Shown here: one piece after another, positions 42,893 through 51,688 of the stretch
Layout: every line of letters begins with the position of its first letter
Numbering within the stretch: position 1 is the stretch's first letter
Assembly (NCBI GenBank): GCA_041402005.1
Contig: JAWKTB010000004.1
Span: 310,001 to 374,000 of the forward strand
Length of the DNA: 64,000 bases
Source of the DNA: JAJRXR01 sp041402005
GTDB taxonomy: Bacteria; Planctomycetota; Phycisphaerae; Phycisphaerales; UBA1924
Direction of reading: 5' to 3'
Notes under the pieces: model-generated
The model's input: only the letters and a program-made list of their open reading frames with translations
The model's database searches: none
What the model was told of the DNA's origin: nothing
Position numbers and translations under genes: made by a program

Positions 42893-43939
42893 TCAGCACG
42901 CCGTCGTCGGGACCGCCTCGAGGTCCAGCGTGTCGCGACGCCCGCCCTCCAGCATCACGTGACCCAGACCCGCGATCATGGCGGCGTTGTCCACGCAGAA
43001 CTTCAGGGGTGGGATGCGGAGGGTGACGCCACGCTCGCGGGCGAACGACTCGGCCTCACGGCGCAGGCGGGAGTTGGCGCTGACGCCGCCGCCGACGATG
43101 AGCGTGCGGCAGTCGTCCAGACGCTCGATCGCCCGCCCGAGTTTCAGGAGGAGCGCCTCGACCGCGGCCCGCTGGAAGCTGGCGGCGATGTCGCGCCGTT
43201 CCTGATCCGAGAGCGAGGCGGGGTCGCGCGGCTCGTCCTTGCCCGGGACGCCCCGGACCGCGTAGAGCACCGCGGTCTTGAGCCCGGAGAAGCTCAGGTC
43301 GAGTGAGTCCGGCGAGAGACGGCTGATGGGAAAGTCGTGGGCGCGTTCGTCGGCGTTGGGCTCCGAGGCGAGACGGTCGACGTTCGGCCCGCCGGGGTAG
43401 GGCAGCGCGAGGATGGCGGCGACCTTGTCGAAGGCCTCGCCGACGGCGTCGTCGATCGTGGCGCCCAGACGCGTCAGCTTCGTCGGCGAGGCGCACTCAT
43501 ACAAGGAGGTGTGCCCCCCACTGACGACGAGACCGAGCGCGGGGTAGGCGCCATCGAGTTCGTCCGGCTCGACGCCGAGAAAGGCGGCGTGCAGGTGCGC
43601 ATGCACGTGGTCGACGCCGACGAGGGGCTTGACCAACGACCAGGCGAGGGCCTTGGCGGCGCTGACGCCGACCAGCAGCGAGCCGATGAGGCCCGGGCGG
43701 TTCCCGACCGCGACGGCGTCGAGGTCGGCGAGGGCGACGCCGGCGCGCTTCACCGCTTCGCGGACGACGGGCAGGATCGCCCGCTCGTGCTGGCGGCTGG
43801 CGATCTCGGGGACCACCCCGCCGTACTCGGCGTGCAGGTCGTCCTGCGAGAGCACGACGCTCGACAGGACATGGGTCGGCGAGTCGACGACCGAGGCGGC
43901 GGTCTCGTCGCAGGAGGTTTCGATGCCGAGGACCAGCAT
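42893..43939 (-). CDS. tsaD: tRNA threonylcarbamoyladenosine biosynthesis protein TsaD
   Basis: 348 residues from ATG 43939. TsaD with TsaB and TsaE transfers the threonylcarbamoyl group to A37 of ANN-decoding tRNAs. The ASKHA fold is marked by LGIETSCDETAASVV, the metal site DHVHAHLHAA, VVSGGHTSLY and VGGGVSANSRLR. Length is typical. TACGAT lies 5 nt before the start and there is no Shine-Dalgarno. Divergent from hflX, with element B between them. Confidence 0.96.
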   Translation of the reverse strand: MLVLGIETSCDETAASVVDSPTHVLSSVVLSQDDLHAEYGGVVPEIASRQHERAILPVVREAVKRAGVALADLDAVAVGNRPGLIGSLLVGVSAAKALAWSLVKPLVGVDHVHAHLHAAFLGVEPDELDGAYPALGLVVSGGHTSLYECASPTKLTRLGATIDDAVGEAFDKVAAILALPYPGGPNVDRLASEPNADERAHDFPISRLSPDSLDLSFSGLKTAVLYAVRGVPGKDEPRDPASLSDQERRDIAASFQRAAVEALLLKLGRAIERLDDCRTLIVGGGVSANSRLRREAESFARERGVTLRIPPLKFCVDNAAMIAGLGHVMLEGGRRDTLDLEAVPTTAC

Positions 43940-43944
43940 GGGCG

Positions 43945-43950
43945 ATCGTA
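43945..43950 (-). promoter_or_regulatory. Putative -10 hexamer TACGAT, leaderless start of tsaD
   Basis: Five nt before ATG 43939. Confidence 0.4.
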
Positions 43951-43960
43951 CGCCCTCGCC

Positions 43961-44077
43961 CCGGTGGGGCCGGTTTCCAACCGGCCCGGCAAATTGTCGC
44001 GTGCGCGTTCGGAAGAGACTCGGAGCGAGGCAGAATGAGCAGAGACACGCGGCCGGTTGGAAACCGGCCGCCACCGG
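43961..44077. repeat. Double-hairpin palindromic element B (REP-like)
   Basis: 117 bp. Outer arms CCGGTGG/CCACCGG enclose two near-perfect hairpins: GGCCGGTT-TCC-AACCGGCC (43968-43986) and GGCCGGTT-GGA-AACCGGCC (44051-44069), the second the reverse complement of the first. A 64-bp spacer lies between. Same layout as element A at 33773, with different stem sequences. It occupies the divergent tsaD/hflX promoter region, so it may also terminate or insulate transcription. Confidence 0.7.
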
Positions 44078-44096
44078 AGGGAGGGGCAGCGCCTCC

Positions 44097-44102
44097 TACG
44101 AT
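44097..44102 (+). promoter_or_regulatory. Putative -10 hexamer TACGAT, leaderless start of hflX
   Basis: Eight nt before ATG 44111. Confidence 0.4.
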
Positions 44103-44110
44103 CTTGTCGT

Positions 44111-45523
44111 ATGCCGCCGAGCAAGGAACGCACCAACATCAACGTCCAGGCGGAGCGGACGGTCCTCGCCGCGGTCCGTCTGCCCCAGTCGCGGTACGAC
44201 CCGAACGACCCGTTCGGCGAGCTGTCGGAGCTGGCCCGTCAGGCGGGGGGCGTCGTCGTCGGCACGCTCGAGCAGCGCCGCGACGCGCCCGAGGCGGGCA
44301 CGTACATGGGCAAGGGCAAGGTCGAGGAGCTCAAGGCGCTGTGCGACACGCTCGACGCCAGCGTCGTGATCTTCGACCACGAGCTGAGCCCGAAGCAGAT
44401 CTCCAACATCGAGAAGATCATCGAGCGCAAGGTGCTCGACCGGTCCGAGCTGATCCTGGACATCTTCGCGGGTCGCGCGACGACGCACGAGGCCAAGCTC
44501 CAGGTCGAGCTGGCCCAGCTCGAGTACACCTACCCCCGCCTGCGGGCGATGTGGGACCACCTCGAGCGGATCGTCGGCGGCTCGCCCGGGGGCGTGGGCA
44601 CGAGGGGACCGGGTGAACAGCAGCTCGAGATCGACCGGCGCTTGGTCCAGAAACGCCGCCAGGACCTCCAGCGCGAGCTGGCGACGATCCAGGCGCGCAA
44701 ACGCCGGGCGGTCCAGGGGCGCAACCTCGACCACTTCACCGTCGGCCTCGTCGGGTACACCAACGCCGGCAAGAGCACGCTCTTCAACACGCTCACGTCG
44801 GGCGGGGCGTACGCGGACGACCGCCTGTTCGCGACGCTGATGAGCCGCACGAGGCAGTGGGACCTGGGGGGCGGGCTGAGCGTGATGCTCTCGGACACGG
44901 TCGGGTTCGTGCGGGATCTGCCCCACAACCTCGTCGCCTCGTTCCGGGCGACGCTGGAGGAGGCGACGCACGCGGACCTGCTGCTGATCGTGCTCGACGT
45001 CTCGGACCCGGCGGCCCAGCTGCACTACGAGACCGTCAACAGGACGCTCGACGACCTGTTCGAGGAGGTGGAGGCGTTTGAGGCGCGCGAGCACGCCGCG
45101 GCGAGGCGCGACGGCCTGCCGATCCGCCCCTGGCGCCCGCCCGAGCGCCTGCTGGTCCTGAACAAGGCGGACCGCCTGCTGGACAACCGGGACGTGCTGG
45201 TCTGGCAGGGGCGCGTGCCGGGGGCCGTCCCGGTGTGCGCACTGCCCGGGGGGGACGGGCTGCCGCGGATCGGCGGTGTGGAGCTCGCCGCGCGTGTGCG
45301 CGACGCGGCCCGGGGCGAGCTGGGCGTCTACGACATCCGCGTGCCCCTGAGCGACTCGAAGACGATCCACACCATCGAGAACCGGGGCGAGGTGTTGGAC
45401 CGCACGTACGAGGACAGCGGGGTCGTGCTGCGGGCGCGCATCGGGTCGCGCCAGCTCGACCAACTCCGAGCCGCCGGCGCACGGATGACGCTCGCGCCCG
45501 TCGCCGAGGCCTCGGCCGGCTAA
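44111..45523 (+). CDS. hflX: Ribosome-splitting GTPase HflX
   Basis: 470 residues from ATG 44111. The HflX N-terminal domain (FDHELSPKQISNIEK, LILDIFAGRATTHEAKLQVELAQLEY, GGVGTRGPGEQQLEIDRR) precedes the GTPase domain with G1 GYTNAGKST, G3 DTVGFVRDLPH and G4 NKAD. It binds stalled ribosomes under heat or other stress. A ~50-residue insertion in the GTPase domain (EAREHAAARRDGLPIRP) is longer than in E. coli. Divergent from tsaD; no Shine-Dalgarno. Confidence 0.95.
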   Translation: MPPSKERTNINVQAERTVLAAVRLPQSRYDPNDPFGELSELARQAGGVVVGTLEQRRDAPEAGTYMGKGKVEELKALCDTLDASVVIFDHELSPKQISNIEKIIERKVLDRSELILDIFAGRATTHEAKLQVELAQLEYTYPRLRAMWDHLERIVGGSPGGVGTRGPGEQQLEIDRRLVQKRRQDLQRELATIQARKRRAVQGRNLDHFTVGLVGYTNAGKSTLFNTLTSGGAYADDRLFATLMSRTRQWDLGGGLSVMLSDTVGFVRDLPHNLVASFRATLEEATHADLLLIVLDVSDPAAQLHYETVNRTLDDLFEEVEAFEAREHAAARRDGLPIRPWRPPERLLVLNKADRLLDNRDVLVWQGRVPGAVPVCALPGGDGLPRIGGVELAARVRDAARGELGVYDIRVPLSDSKTIHTIENRGEVLDRTYEDSGVVLRARIGSRQLDQLRAAGARMTLAPVAEASAG

Positions 45524-45541
45524 AGCGATTTGAAATCGGTG

Positions 45542-45754
45542 TCAGGCGCTCTTGGCGCGCTGGAAGCCATCGCACCCGCTGATGGGCGAGACCTTGAGGT
45601 GCAGGCCCTCGTTCTTGGGATGCCCGCACGGCTCGAGGAGATCCTCGGGCGCCTCGCCCTTGACACGGACCTGGACGAGCTTGGGCGTGTCGGCGGGGTT
45701 GTGCTCGCCGAAATGGGCGCAGAGCCCGCACTGGCCGTCGTGGATCTTGAGCAT
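45542..45754 (-). CDS. Small Cys-rich conserved protein
   Basis: 70 residues from ATG 45754, with AAGGAG 7 nt upstream. Four Cys residues in two separated clusters (HDGQCGLCAHFG near the N-terminus; EPCGHPKNEG and SGCDGF later) suggest metal binding. No signal peptide. I recognise no family name; short proteins of this look are common in planctomycetes. Convergent with hflX. Confidence 0.65.
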   Translation of the reverse strand: MLKIHDGQCGLCAHFGEHNPADTPKLVQVRVKGEAPEDLLEPCGHPKNEGLHLKVSPISGCDGFQRAKSA

Positions 45755-45990
45755 GACCGACTCCTTCCGGCGGCGCCCGGGACGGACGCCACACGCCAGA
45801 GTGTCCCCGGATTCACCCTCGAAGTCCCGGAGAAACGGTCTCAATGCGCAGATCGGACTGAGACTCAATCGCGACGCTGTCAGGCGTCCGAGAATCGCGT
45901 TCCCGGGGGACGTCCCGGACGGGGTGGACACGGGGGTCGGCGCCGCCCATACTTCCCGGCCCCGTCGAGCCCCCGGGCCCGGCGGGCGAC

Positions 45991-46063
45991 GCCACCTTAG
46001 CTCAGTCGGTAGAGCGGAGCTTTCGTAAAGCTCAGGTCCGGGGTTCGAGTCCCCGAGGTGGCT
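45991..46063 (+). tRNA. tRNA-Thr (anticodon CGT)
   Basis: 73 nt. The acceptor stem GCCACCT pairs with AGGTGGC, D-arm GCTCAGTCGGTAGAGC, anticodon stem GAGCT/AGCTC with loop TTCGTAA (anticodon CGT), and T-arm GGTTCGAGTCC. Discriminator T, no encoded CCA. Reads ACG codons. Confidence 0.95.
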
Positions 46064-46108
46064 TTGCGGCCCCGGGCCGCGTTCGGGCTGACGGACGCGA
46101 GCGTTGCT

Positions 46109-47590
46109 TCAGGGACAGCCCGCCACGAAGAACTCGAGAAAGCGCACCACGTCGCTGAAATCATGCTCGCCGCGCGGAGCGGCCATGTCGGCCTCGTCGT
46201 CGCCGGTTACGAACCCTTGCAGGAACAGCGTGACGTCGGTGAAGTCGAGGCGCCCGTCGTCGGAGAAGTCCGCGTGGCAGGGGCCGGGCCAGGCGACCGC
46301 CGCCTCGACGTCGAGCAGGCCCTCGCCCACGGGATCGCTCAGGTCCGGGTTCTGGGCGCCGATGGGCGTCGTCGTCTCGCGCATCGCGTCGCGGAAGTCG
46401 TTCCAGCGGAGCACGCTCCCCTTCTCGATCAGCAGGGCCGCCGTCCCGGCGACCAGGGGGGCCGCGAAGCTCGTGCCGTCGGCCTCGCCATAGTTGCTCC
46501 CGGGCAGCGCGGGGCCGCAACTGGCCTCGTTGGGGATTGCGCTGATGATCTCGACGCCGGGGGCGGCGACGATGTAATCGCGCCCGTAGTTGCTGAACGA
46601 CGCCACGTGTCCGTCCAGGTCGGTCGCGACGACGCCGGCGACCTTGCTCATCGCCGCCGGAAACTCCGGGTTGTCGTGCGAGTCCATCTCGTGGTTGCCC
46701 GCCGCGGCGACGACGATGATGCCGAGCCGGACCGCGTCGTCGACCGCCCTCTCGATGATGCGCAGATCCGCGCACGTGCTCAGGCTCAGGTTGACGACCT
46801 CGACGCCCTGGTCCATCGCGTAGTAGATCGCCTTGGCGACGCGGAAGGCCGTCGTGTACCCCTCGTCGTTGAGCACGCGGATGGGCAGGACCTTGGCGTC
46901 GGGGGCGACCAAGAGCGAGAGCGCCGCGACCGCCGTCCCGTGTCCGACCGCCTCGTCGAGCAGCGCGTCGTTGTCGTCGTCGATGCCGTTGCACTGGTCG
47001 ACCCAATCGTCCGGGTCGTAGCTTGCGTCGTCCGGGTTGAAGAGGAACGCGATCCCGCCGGGGGCGAGGCGCCCGGCGATCTGGCCGTGCGTCGGGTCCA
47101 CGCCCGAGTCGATAACGGCGATCGTGACGCCGGCGCCGGTGACGACGCCCTGGGCGCCCTCGAGCCCCAAGGTCGTGATGACGGGCTGGTTCTGGAACTC
47201 GCCGGGCGCCGTGAACAGGAAGATGCTCTGCGTCCCCCCGCCCGGGTCACCCGAGTCGTAGTTGAGCTCGGAGTGGTCGACGCGGGAGTCGTTGATGAAG
47301 AGCATCTCGAACTCGTCATGCGTCATGAGCGAGTTGTGTGATACAAGGTAGATCCCGCGCGAGGGGATCGAATCCCGGAGCGTGAACTCCCTCTCGACAT
47401 AAAAGGGATCCGTCAGGATTTCGTTGATGTCCACGCCCGGCGCCAACTCGAGAATCCCCTGATCCGAGAGCGGGTTGTCGCCCAGGCACCCGTCATCCGC
47501 CAAGATCGGCGCGGCGACGCCTCCCAGCGCAAGCAGCGCCACGGCGAGGGCCGTTGTTCGAGCGGAGCGGAGGGAGATCATCGGCTTCAT
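46109..47590 (-). CDS. Secreted subtilisin-like (S8) protease with dockerin-like anchor
   Basis: 493 residues. A signal peptide ends at ILA-DDG (~residue 31), followed by a short pro-region. The S8 triad is complete: Asp161 in AVIDSGVDPTHG, His217 in VGHGTAVAA and Ser374 in DGTSFAAP, with the oxyanion Asn299 in AAGNH. The C-terminal ~55 residues (CHADFSDDGRLDFTDVTLFL...HDFSDVVRFLEFFVAGC) are the anchor module found in six other proteins here. Its ATG overlaps the stop of the TPR-CHAT gene by one base (TAATG), so it is translationally coupled and the last gene of the sigma operon. Confidence 0.9.
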   Translation of the reverse strand: MKPMISLRSARTTALAVALLALGGVAAPILADDGCLGDNPLSDQGILELAPGVDINEILTDPFYVEREFTLRDSIPSRGIYLVSHNSLMTHDEFEMLFINDSRVDHSELNYDSGDPGGGTQSIFLFTAPGEFQNQPVITTLGLEGAQGVVTGAGVTIAVIDSGVDPTHGQIAGRLAPGGIAFLFNPDDASYDPDDWVDQCNGIDDDNDALLDEAVGHGTAVAALSLLVAPDAKVLPIRVLNDEGYTTAFRVAKAIYYAMDQGVEVVNLSLSTCADLRIIERAVDDAVRLGIIVVAAAGNHEMDSHDNPEFPAAMSKVAGVVATDLDGHVASFSNYGRDYIVAAPGVEIISAIPNEASCGPALPGSNYGEADGTSFAAPLVAGTAALLIEKGSVLRWNDFRDAMRETTTPIGAQNPDLSDPVGEGLLDVEAAVAWPGPCHADFSDDGRLDFTDVTLFLQGFVTGDDEADMAAPRGEHDFSDVVRFLEFFVAGCP

Positions 47591-50430
47591 TATGCGGCTC
47601 CGACGGCGACGAAACCAGACCACAAACCCGGGTGAATCCCCTGATCGATCGCCTCCAGCTGGGCGGCGCGCAGGCCCCGGAACACGCGCGAGGCCGGCGA
47701 ACCCTCGTCGGGCGCCTCGCTGTACATCCGCGTCATCAGTTCTCGGGCCACGCGGTCGTGCGCGGCCCACAGGCACGAGACGATGCCCCCGGCCCCCGCT
47801 GCCAAGAACCCACGAACGAACCCGTATATTTCCTCTCCCGAGTCGATCTCGATCCGCCCGGTCTCGCACCCAGAGAGCGTGACGACCGTGCCCCGGAGCC
47901 GCAAGCCGAAGATCTCGCGGACGGTGACCCAGCGGTCGGCCATCTTCAGGGCCGCGGCGAGGGGGTTGCCCGGGGGGAAGATGCCGTGCGAGGCGATGTG
48001 GACGATGCTCGCGGCGCCGACGTGCGAGAGCGTCGCCTCCGCCGTCGCGTCCTCGCCGGCCAGCAGCGTCGAGCCGGGCAGCACCGCGGCGATCGCCTCG
48101 ACCTCGGCGCGGATCTCCGGCGCGAACCGGTCGGCGGCGCCGACCACCAGCGCGCCGGCGCCATTCTCGGCGACAGCCCCCTCGATCACGCCGTACAGGC
48201 TGGCGCTGGGAAGAAGTGTGATCGCCCGGTCCTCGACCAGGTACCGCTCCCCGTCGTGCAGCGCGCCAAGCGGGACCAGGTGCAGGTCGGCGTAGGGGAC
48301 CACCGTCAGGCGGTCCTGCGCCCCAATCTCGCCCTCGAGAGGGCTGAAGACGGCCTCACGCAGCGCCCGTCCGGCCCGCTGCGCCGACTCGATGCGCCGG
48401 CGCGCCCGCCCGTCGTCCCCGACGCCGCGGGTGACCGCGCGCCGGAGCTGGAAGCCGAGCTCCCCGGCCAGCTCCTCGAGGCGTTCGAGGGGCAGCCCGA
48501 GGTCGACGAACCGCACCTCGCCCCCCCGCACGCAGAAGCACCCGAGCGAGTCGCGACGCCTGGTGTAGACGAGCATCGCGCGCCCCTCGGGCAGCGCGTC
48601 GGCGATCTCCTCGCCCGCCAGGGGCGTGGCGAGCACCCCGCGCCCCGCACGGGATGAGGCCAGACGCGACTCGAGCGAGGTAACCCCCGCCTCCACCTCG
48701 CGAAGCTCGGCGAGCCACTCGGACATCGGGCGCGACCCGCCTGCGTCCGCCGCCGGATCCAGGCGGCTGTACAGATAGTTCAGGCGGGCGCGCTCGACGC
48801 CCAGACGCTCGATCAGGCGGGCCTCGTCCCGGGATTCGGCGCCCGACGCCGCGTGCCCGCCCAGCTCCACGCCCCCGCGGATCAGCTCCAGCAGCGCCCG
48901 CGAGCGGGCCCGCTCTGTCACGCCGAGCGCCTCACGGGCGGACTCGGTGTCGCCCAGATCCAGCACGGCGTCGGCGGCGTCCTGATAGATCTCACGCCGG
49001 TCGCCGAGGAACGCGCTGCGGAACCGATCGCCCTGCAGCGCCCCCCGGATCCGCTCGACCTCGCGCATGGCACGCCGATACGCCTCGATCGCCTCGGGCG
49101 CCCGCCCCTGAGCGTTCAGGATCCGCGCCCGCCGGTGGTGCAGATCCGCCATGATCGGGGGGAGCGACAACTGCTCGGCGACGCTCAGCGCCGCCTCGAT
49201 CTGCGCGGCCGCCTTGTCCAGGTTCCCGCCCGCGACGTCCATCTCACTCAGGATCGTCGCTCGCACGATCGTGTTGATCGGGGGCTCCTCTCCCGACGCC
49301 AGAGTTCCCGCCAGGTGGCGGGCCTCGTCCAAACGCCCCTCGTGGAGAGCGAGTCGCGCGAAGAGCAGGCGAACACGCGCTCGCCCGCTCGGGCTGTCGA
49401 GCGCCTCGAACGCGGCGTCGGCGTGCTCGAGCACCTCTCCGGCCCGCTCAGGCGCCCGGTTCACGAGCAGTGCGCCCAGGCCGGTCAGTGCCCGCGCACG
49501 CTCCGCGGCCAAGCCCGACGCCTCGAGCGCCCCGCACGACTTCTCGTACAGGTCCGCCGCCTCATCGGGCAAGCCGACTGCCGCCAGCACGTCCGCCAGC
49601 TCCGCCTCCAGGCGGGCCAGGTCCCCCACCGCCCGGTCGCGCTCGAAGAAGCGGCGCGCCCGCTCGAACTGCCCGATCGCCTCGGACAGACGTCCCTGGC
49701 GCCCGAGAAGGTCCGCGAGGTTGCCGCGCACGATCGCGGCCACCCGGTCCATGCCCGAGTTCTCGAACAGCTCGCACGACTCGCGGAACGCGCCCTCGGC
49801 CTGCTCGAAGCGACCCAGCTCCAGCAGGGACTCGGCCCGGTTGGACTGGATCGCGGCGGTCGTCGTGGGGTCCCCCGCCGCCAGCTCCAGCGCCCGGTCG
49901 AAGCGTTCGACCGACTCGGACCAGCGCCCGAGCATGCGCAGCAGGATCGCGTGGTTGGTGACGGCCCGGACCGCAAGAGCGGGCTCGCCCGCAACTTCGA
50001 ATGCCGCCTCGGCCCGCGAGGCCGCCTCGATCCCCTCCTCGAAACGCCCCAGGCGTGCCAGCGACTGGATCTTCGCCAGGTCCGCGCGGGCCTCCTCGAG
50101 CGGGTCACCATTCGCCCGCGCAATCGCCGCCGCCTCGTCCAAGAGCGCGATCGCCTCCTCGAACCTGTTGGCGTAGTTCAGCGCATGCGCCCACGCGCTC
50201 CGCGCCCGCGCGCGCGCAATGGGCAACTCGAGCCGGTCGGCCACCAGACGAAGCACGTCCCCCATCGCCATCGCCCGGTCCAGGTCGCTCATCACCAGAT
50301 CGCGAACCTCGTCGATCAGTTCGAGCAGGACGGGCTCGGGCACGCTGGTCGCCCCCGCCTCGCGCTCACGCTGCGCGGGCGGCAACGCGCTCAGGCGTTC
50401 GATCCTCGATCTCAGCTCCGACTCGGGCAT
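47590..50430 (-). CDS. TPR-CHAT caspase-like protease
   Basis: 946 residues. About ten TPR-type units cover residues ~60-500 (for example AIQSNRAESLLELGRFEQAEGAF, ALTGLGALLVNRAPERAGEV). A linker leads to a C-terminal CHAT domain (~600-946), a clan CD caspase-like peptidase fold with His815 in VHIASHG and Cys855 in VTLSGCETG, so the catalytic dyad is intact. No signal peptide: cytoplasmic. Known TPR-CHAT relatives cleave regulatory proteins (Csx30 in type III-E CRISPR). It starts 2 nt after the anti-sigma-like gene, and the subtilase follows with a TAATG overlap. Confidence 0.9.
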   Translation of the reverse strand: MPESELRSRIERLSALPPAQREREAGATSVPEPVLLELIDEVRDLVMSDLDRAMAMGDVLRLVADRLELPIARARARSAWAHALNYANRFEEAIALLDEAAAIARANGDPLEEARADLAKIQSLARLGRFEEGIEAASRAEAAFEVAGEPALAVRAVTNHAILLRMLGRWSESVERFDRALELAAGDPTTTAAIQSNRAESLLELGRFEQAEGAFRESCELFENSGMDRVAAIVRGNLADLLGRQGRLSEAIGQFERARRFFERDRAVGDLARLEAELADVLAAVGLPDEAADLYEKSCGALEASGLAAERARALTGLGALLVNRAPERAGEVLEHADAAFEALDSPSGRARVRLLFARLALHEGRLDEARHLAGTLASGEEPPINTIVRATILSEMDVAGGNLDKAAAQIEAALSVAEQLSLPPIMADLHHRRARILNAQGRAPEAIEAYRRAMREVERIRGALQGDRFRSAFLGDRREIYQDAADAVLDLGDTESAREALGVTERARSRALLELIRGGVELGGHAASGAESRDEARLIERLGVERARLNYLYSRLDPAADAGGSRPMSEWLAELREVEAGVTSLESRLASSRAGRGVLATPLAGEEIADALPEGRAMLVYTRRRDSLGCFCVRGGEVRFVDLGLPLERLEELAGELGFQLRRAVTRGVGDDGRARRRIESAQRAGRALREAVFSPLEGEIGAQDRLTVVPYADLHLVPLGALHDGERYLVEDRAITLLPSASLYGVIEGAVAENGAGALVVGAADRFAPEIRAEVEAIAAVLPGSTLLAGEDATAEATLSHVGAASIVHIASHGIFPPGNPLAAALKMADRWVTVREIFGLRLRGTVVTLSGCETGRIEIDSGEEIYGFVRGFLAAGAGGIVSCLWAAHDRVARELMTRMYSEAPDEGSPASRVFRGLRAAQLEAIDQGIHPGLWSGFVAVGAA

Positions 50431-50432
50431 AT

Positions 50433-51038
50433 CTAGGGAATCTGCAAGGGGCCGACCTCGATTTCGAGGCCCCCCCGGCGCAGACGCAGGGCGTACGAGC
50501 CGGCCTCCAGCTCGACGCGGAAGGCGCCGTCCCTGGCGTGGATCTCTCGGACGACGCCCTCACTGGCGCGGTCCACGATGGTGATGCTCCAGTCCCCCTC
50601 CTCGTCGGCGTCGATCTGCCCCGCGATCATCCAGGTCTCGCCCTCGCCCTGGGTGATCTCAAGGTCGATGTCGGCGGCCTCGGACGAGAAGGCGACCTGC
50701 GCCGCGGTGGCGCCGCCGCGGATGCCCGCCATCGCGGGCGTCAGGCGGGTGTCGAAGTCGAGCGAGGCGACCAGGCGGCGGAGGCCGTCGCTCAGACGCT
50801 CCATCGCCCCCGGTCTCGCGTCTCGCAGCAGACGCTTCGCAGCCTGCAGGGCGTCGTCCGAGGGCGCCGCCCCCGTCTCGGCTCGCAGGAAGCTCACGCC
50901 CTGTGCCAAGCGTTCGTAGGTCTCGCGGAGCGCCGGCTCCTGCTCGAGGCGGCGGCGGACCTCCTGGGCGGCGGCCGGCTCCAGCTCCCCCAGGGCCAGC
51001 GAGACGAGGCGTTCGATGTCGTTCGGTTGCGTGCTCAT
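50433..51038 (-). CDS. Soluble anti-sigma-like protein
   Basis: 201 residues. The N-terminal ~45 residues (RLVSLALGELEPAAAQEVRRRLEQEPALRETYERL) match the pattern of anti-sigma domains (L-G-E-L-x-P-E-E-A-x-x-V-x-x-x-L), but without zinc Cys residues. A central helical part is followed by a beta-rich C-terminal region (~115-201, ADIDLEITQGEGETWMIAGQI and SYALRLRRGG). No transmembrane helix or signal, unlike classic membrane-bound anti-sigma factors. It lies 86 nt after the sigma gene and 2 nt before TPR-CHAT, so I infer it holds the sigma factor and is the natural candidate substrate of the protease. Confidence 0.7.
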   Translation of the reverse strand: MSTQPNDIERLVSLALGELEPAAAQEVRRRLEQEPALRETYERLAQGVSFLRAETGAAPSDDALQAAKRLLRDARPGAMERLSDGLRRLVASLDFDTRLTPAMAGIRGGATAAQVAFSSEAADIDLEITQGEGETWMIAGQIDADEEGDWSITIVDRASEGVVREIHARDGAFRVELEAGSYALRLRRGGLEIEVGPLQIP

Positions 51039-51124
51039 GCGAGTACCCCGTGCTCAGGAGCCCCGTGACCTCCCCCAGATACCTCTCGACCTCGAAATCT
51101 CACTCTGCCGCACAATGGCCCTGG

Positions 51125-51688
51125 TTACCGCCCCTTCGGGGCTTCTTCCACCAGTTCGGTCAGCTTGTGGAGGCACCGGGCCCGCGTCGGCCCGATCGAG
51201 CCCCTCGGCATCGACAACTGCTCCGCGATCACGTCGTACGAGGGGCGATCCTCCCGGAAGAGGGCCTCCAGCAGGGCCCGGCAGGGCTCGCCCAGGCGCG
51301 CCAGCGCCTCTCGCAGCCGCTGGCGCCCTTCGAGCAACTCGAACTCGGCGTGTGTGCCGATCTCCGCTTCCACCTCAGCCGCCTCCGACGTGGGCGTCGG
51401 CGTCCGCTTTCGCAGCACGCGCCACGTCTCGCGTTGCGTCGTCGTGATCAGCCACGCCGCGACCGTCTGCCCGTCACGCAGGGTGTTCAGGTGCTTGACC
51501 GCCAGGGCCCAGACGTCCTGGAAGACGTCGTCGGAATCCTGGCGGGACAAACCATGACGCGCCGGGATGGAGTAGACGAGCCGCGCGTAGCGGTCGATCA
51601 GAGTGGACCATGCCCCGTCCTCACCCGCGAGACATCGGGCGACGAGGTCCGCGTCGCTGGCGTGGCTCTCCGGCTTCTTCCGCATCAC
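51125..51688 (-). CDS. ECF-type RNA polymerase sigma factor
   Basis: 187 residues from GTG 51688 or ATG 51685. Region 2 is seen as DLVARCLAGEDGAWSTLIDRYARLVYSIPARHGLSRQDSDDVFQDVWALAVKHL, including the -10-binding aromatic and acidic positions, and region 4 as a helix-turn-helix YDVIAEQLSMPRGSIGPTRARCLHKL. There is no region 1 or 3. It should direct a specific regulon in response to release from an inhibitor. It heads the four-gene operon with the anti-sigma-like protein, TPR-CHAT and subtilase. A leaderless mini-ORF (51711-51685) ends in TGATG at its start. Confidence 0.9.
   Translation of the reverse strand: MMRKKPESHASDADLVARCLAGEDGAWSTLIDRYARLVYSIPARHGLSRQDSDDVFQDVWALAVKHLNTLRDGQTVAAWLITTTQRETWRVLRKRTPTPTSEAAEVEAEIGTHAEFELLEGRQRLREALARLGEPCRALLEALFREDRPSYDVIAEQLSMPRGSIGPTRARCLHKLTELVEEAPKGR

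Noticed and set aside
35372..50445. Identical 14-mer TCTAGGGAATCTGC at 35372 and 50432
   Set aside because: A few exact 14-mers are expected by chance in 64 kb; one copy covers a stop codon, the other a -10 hexamer, with no shared function.
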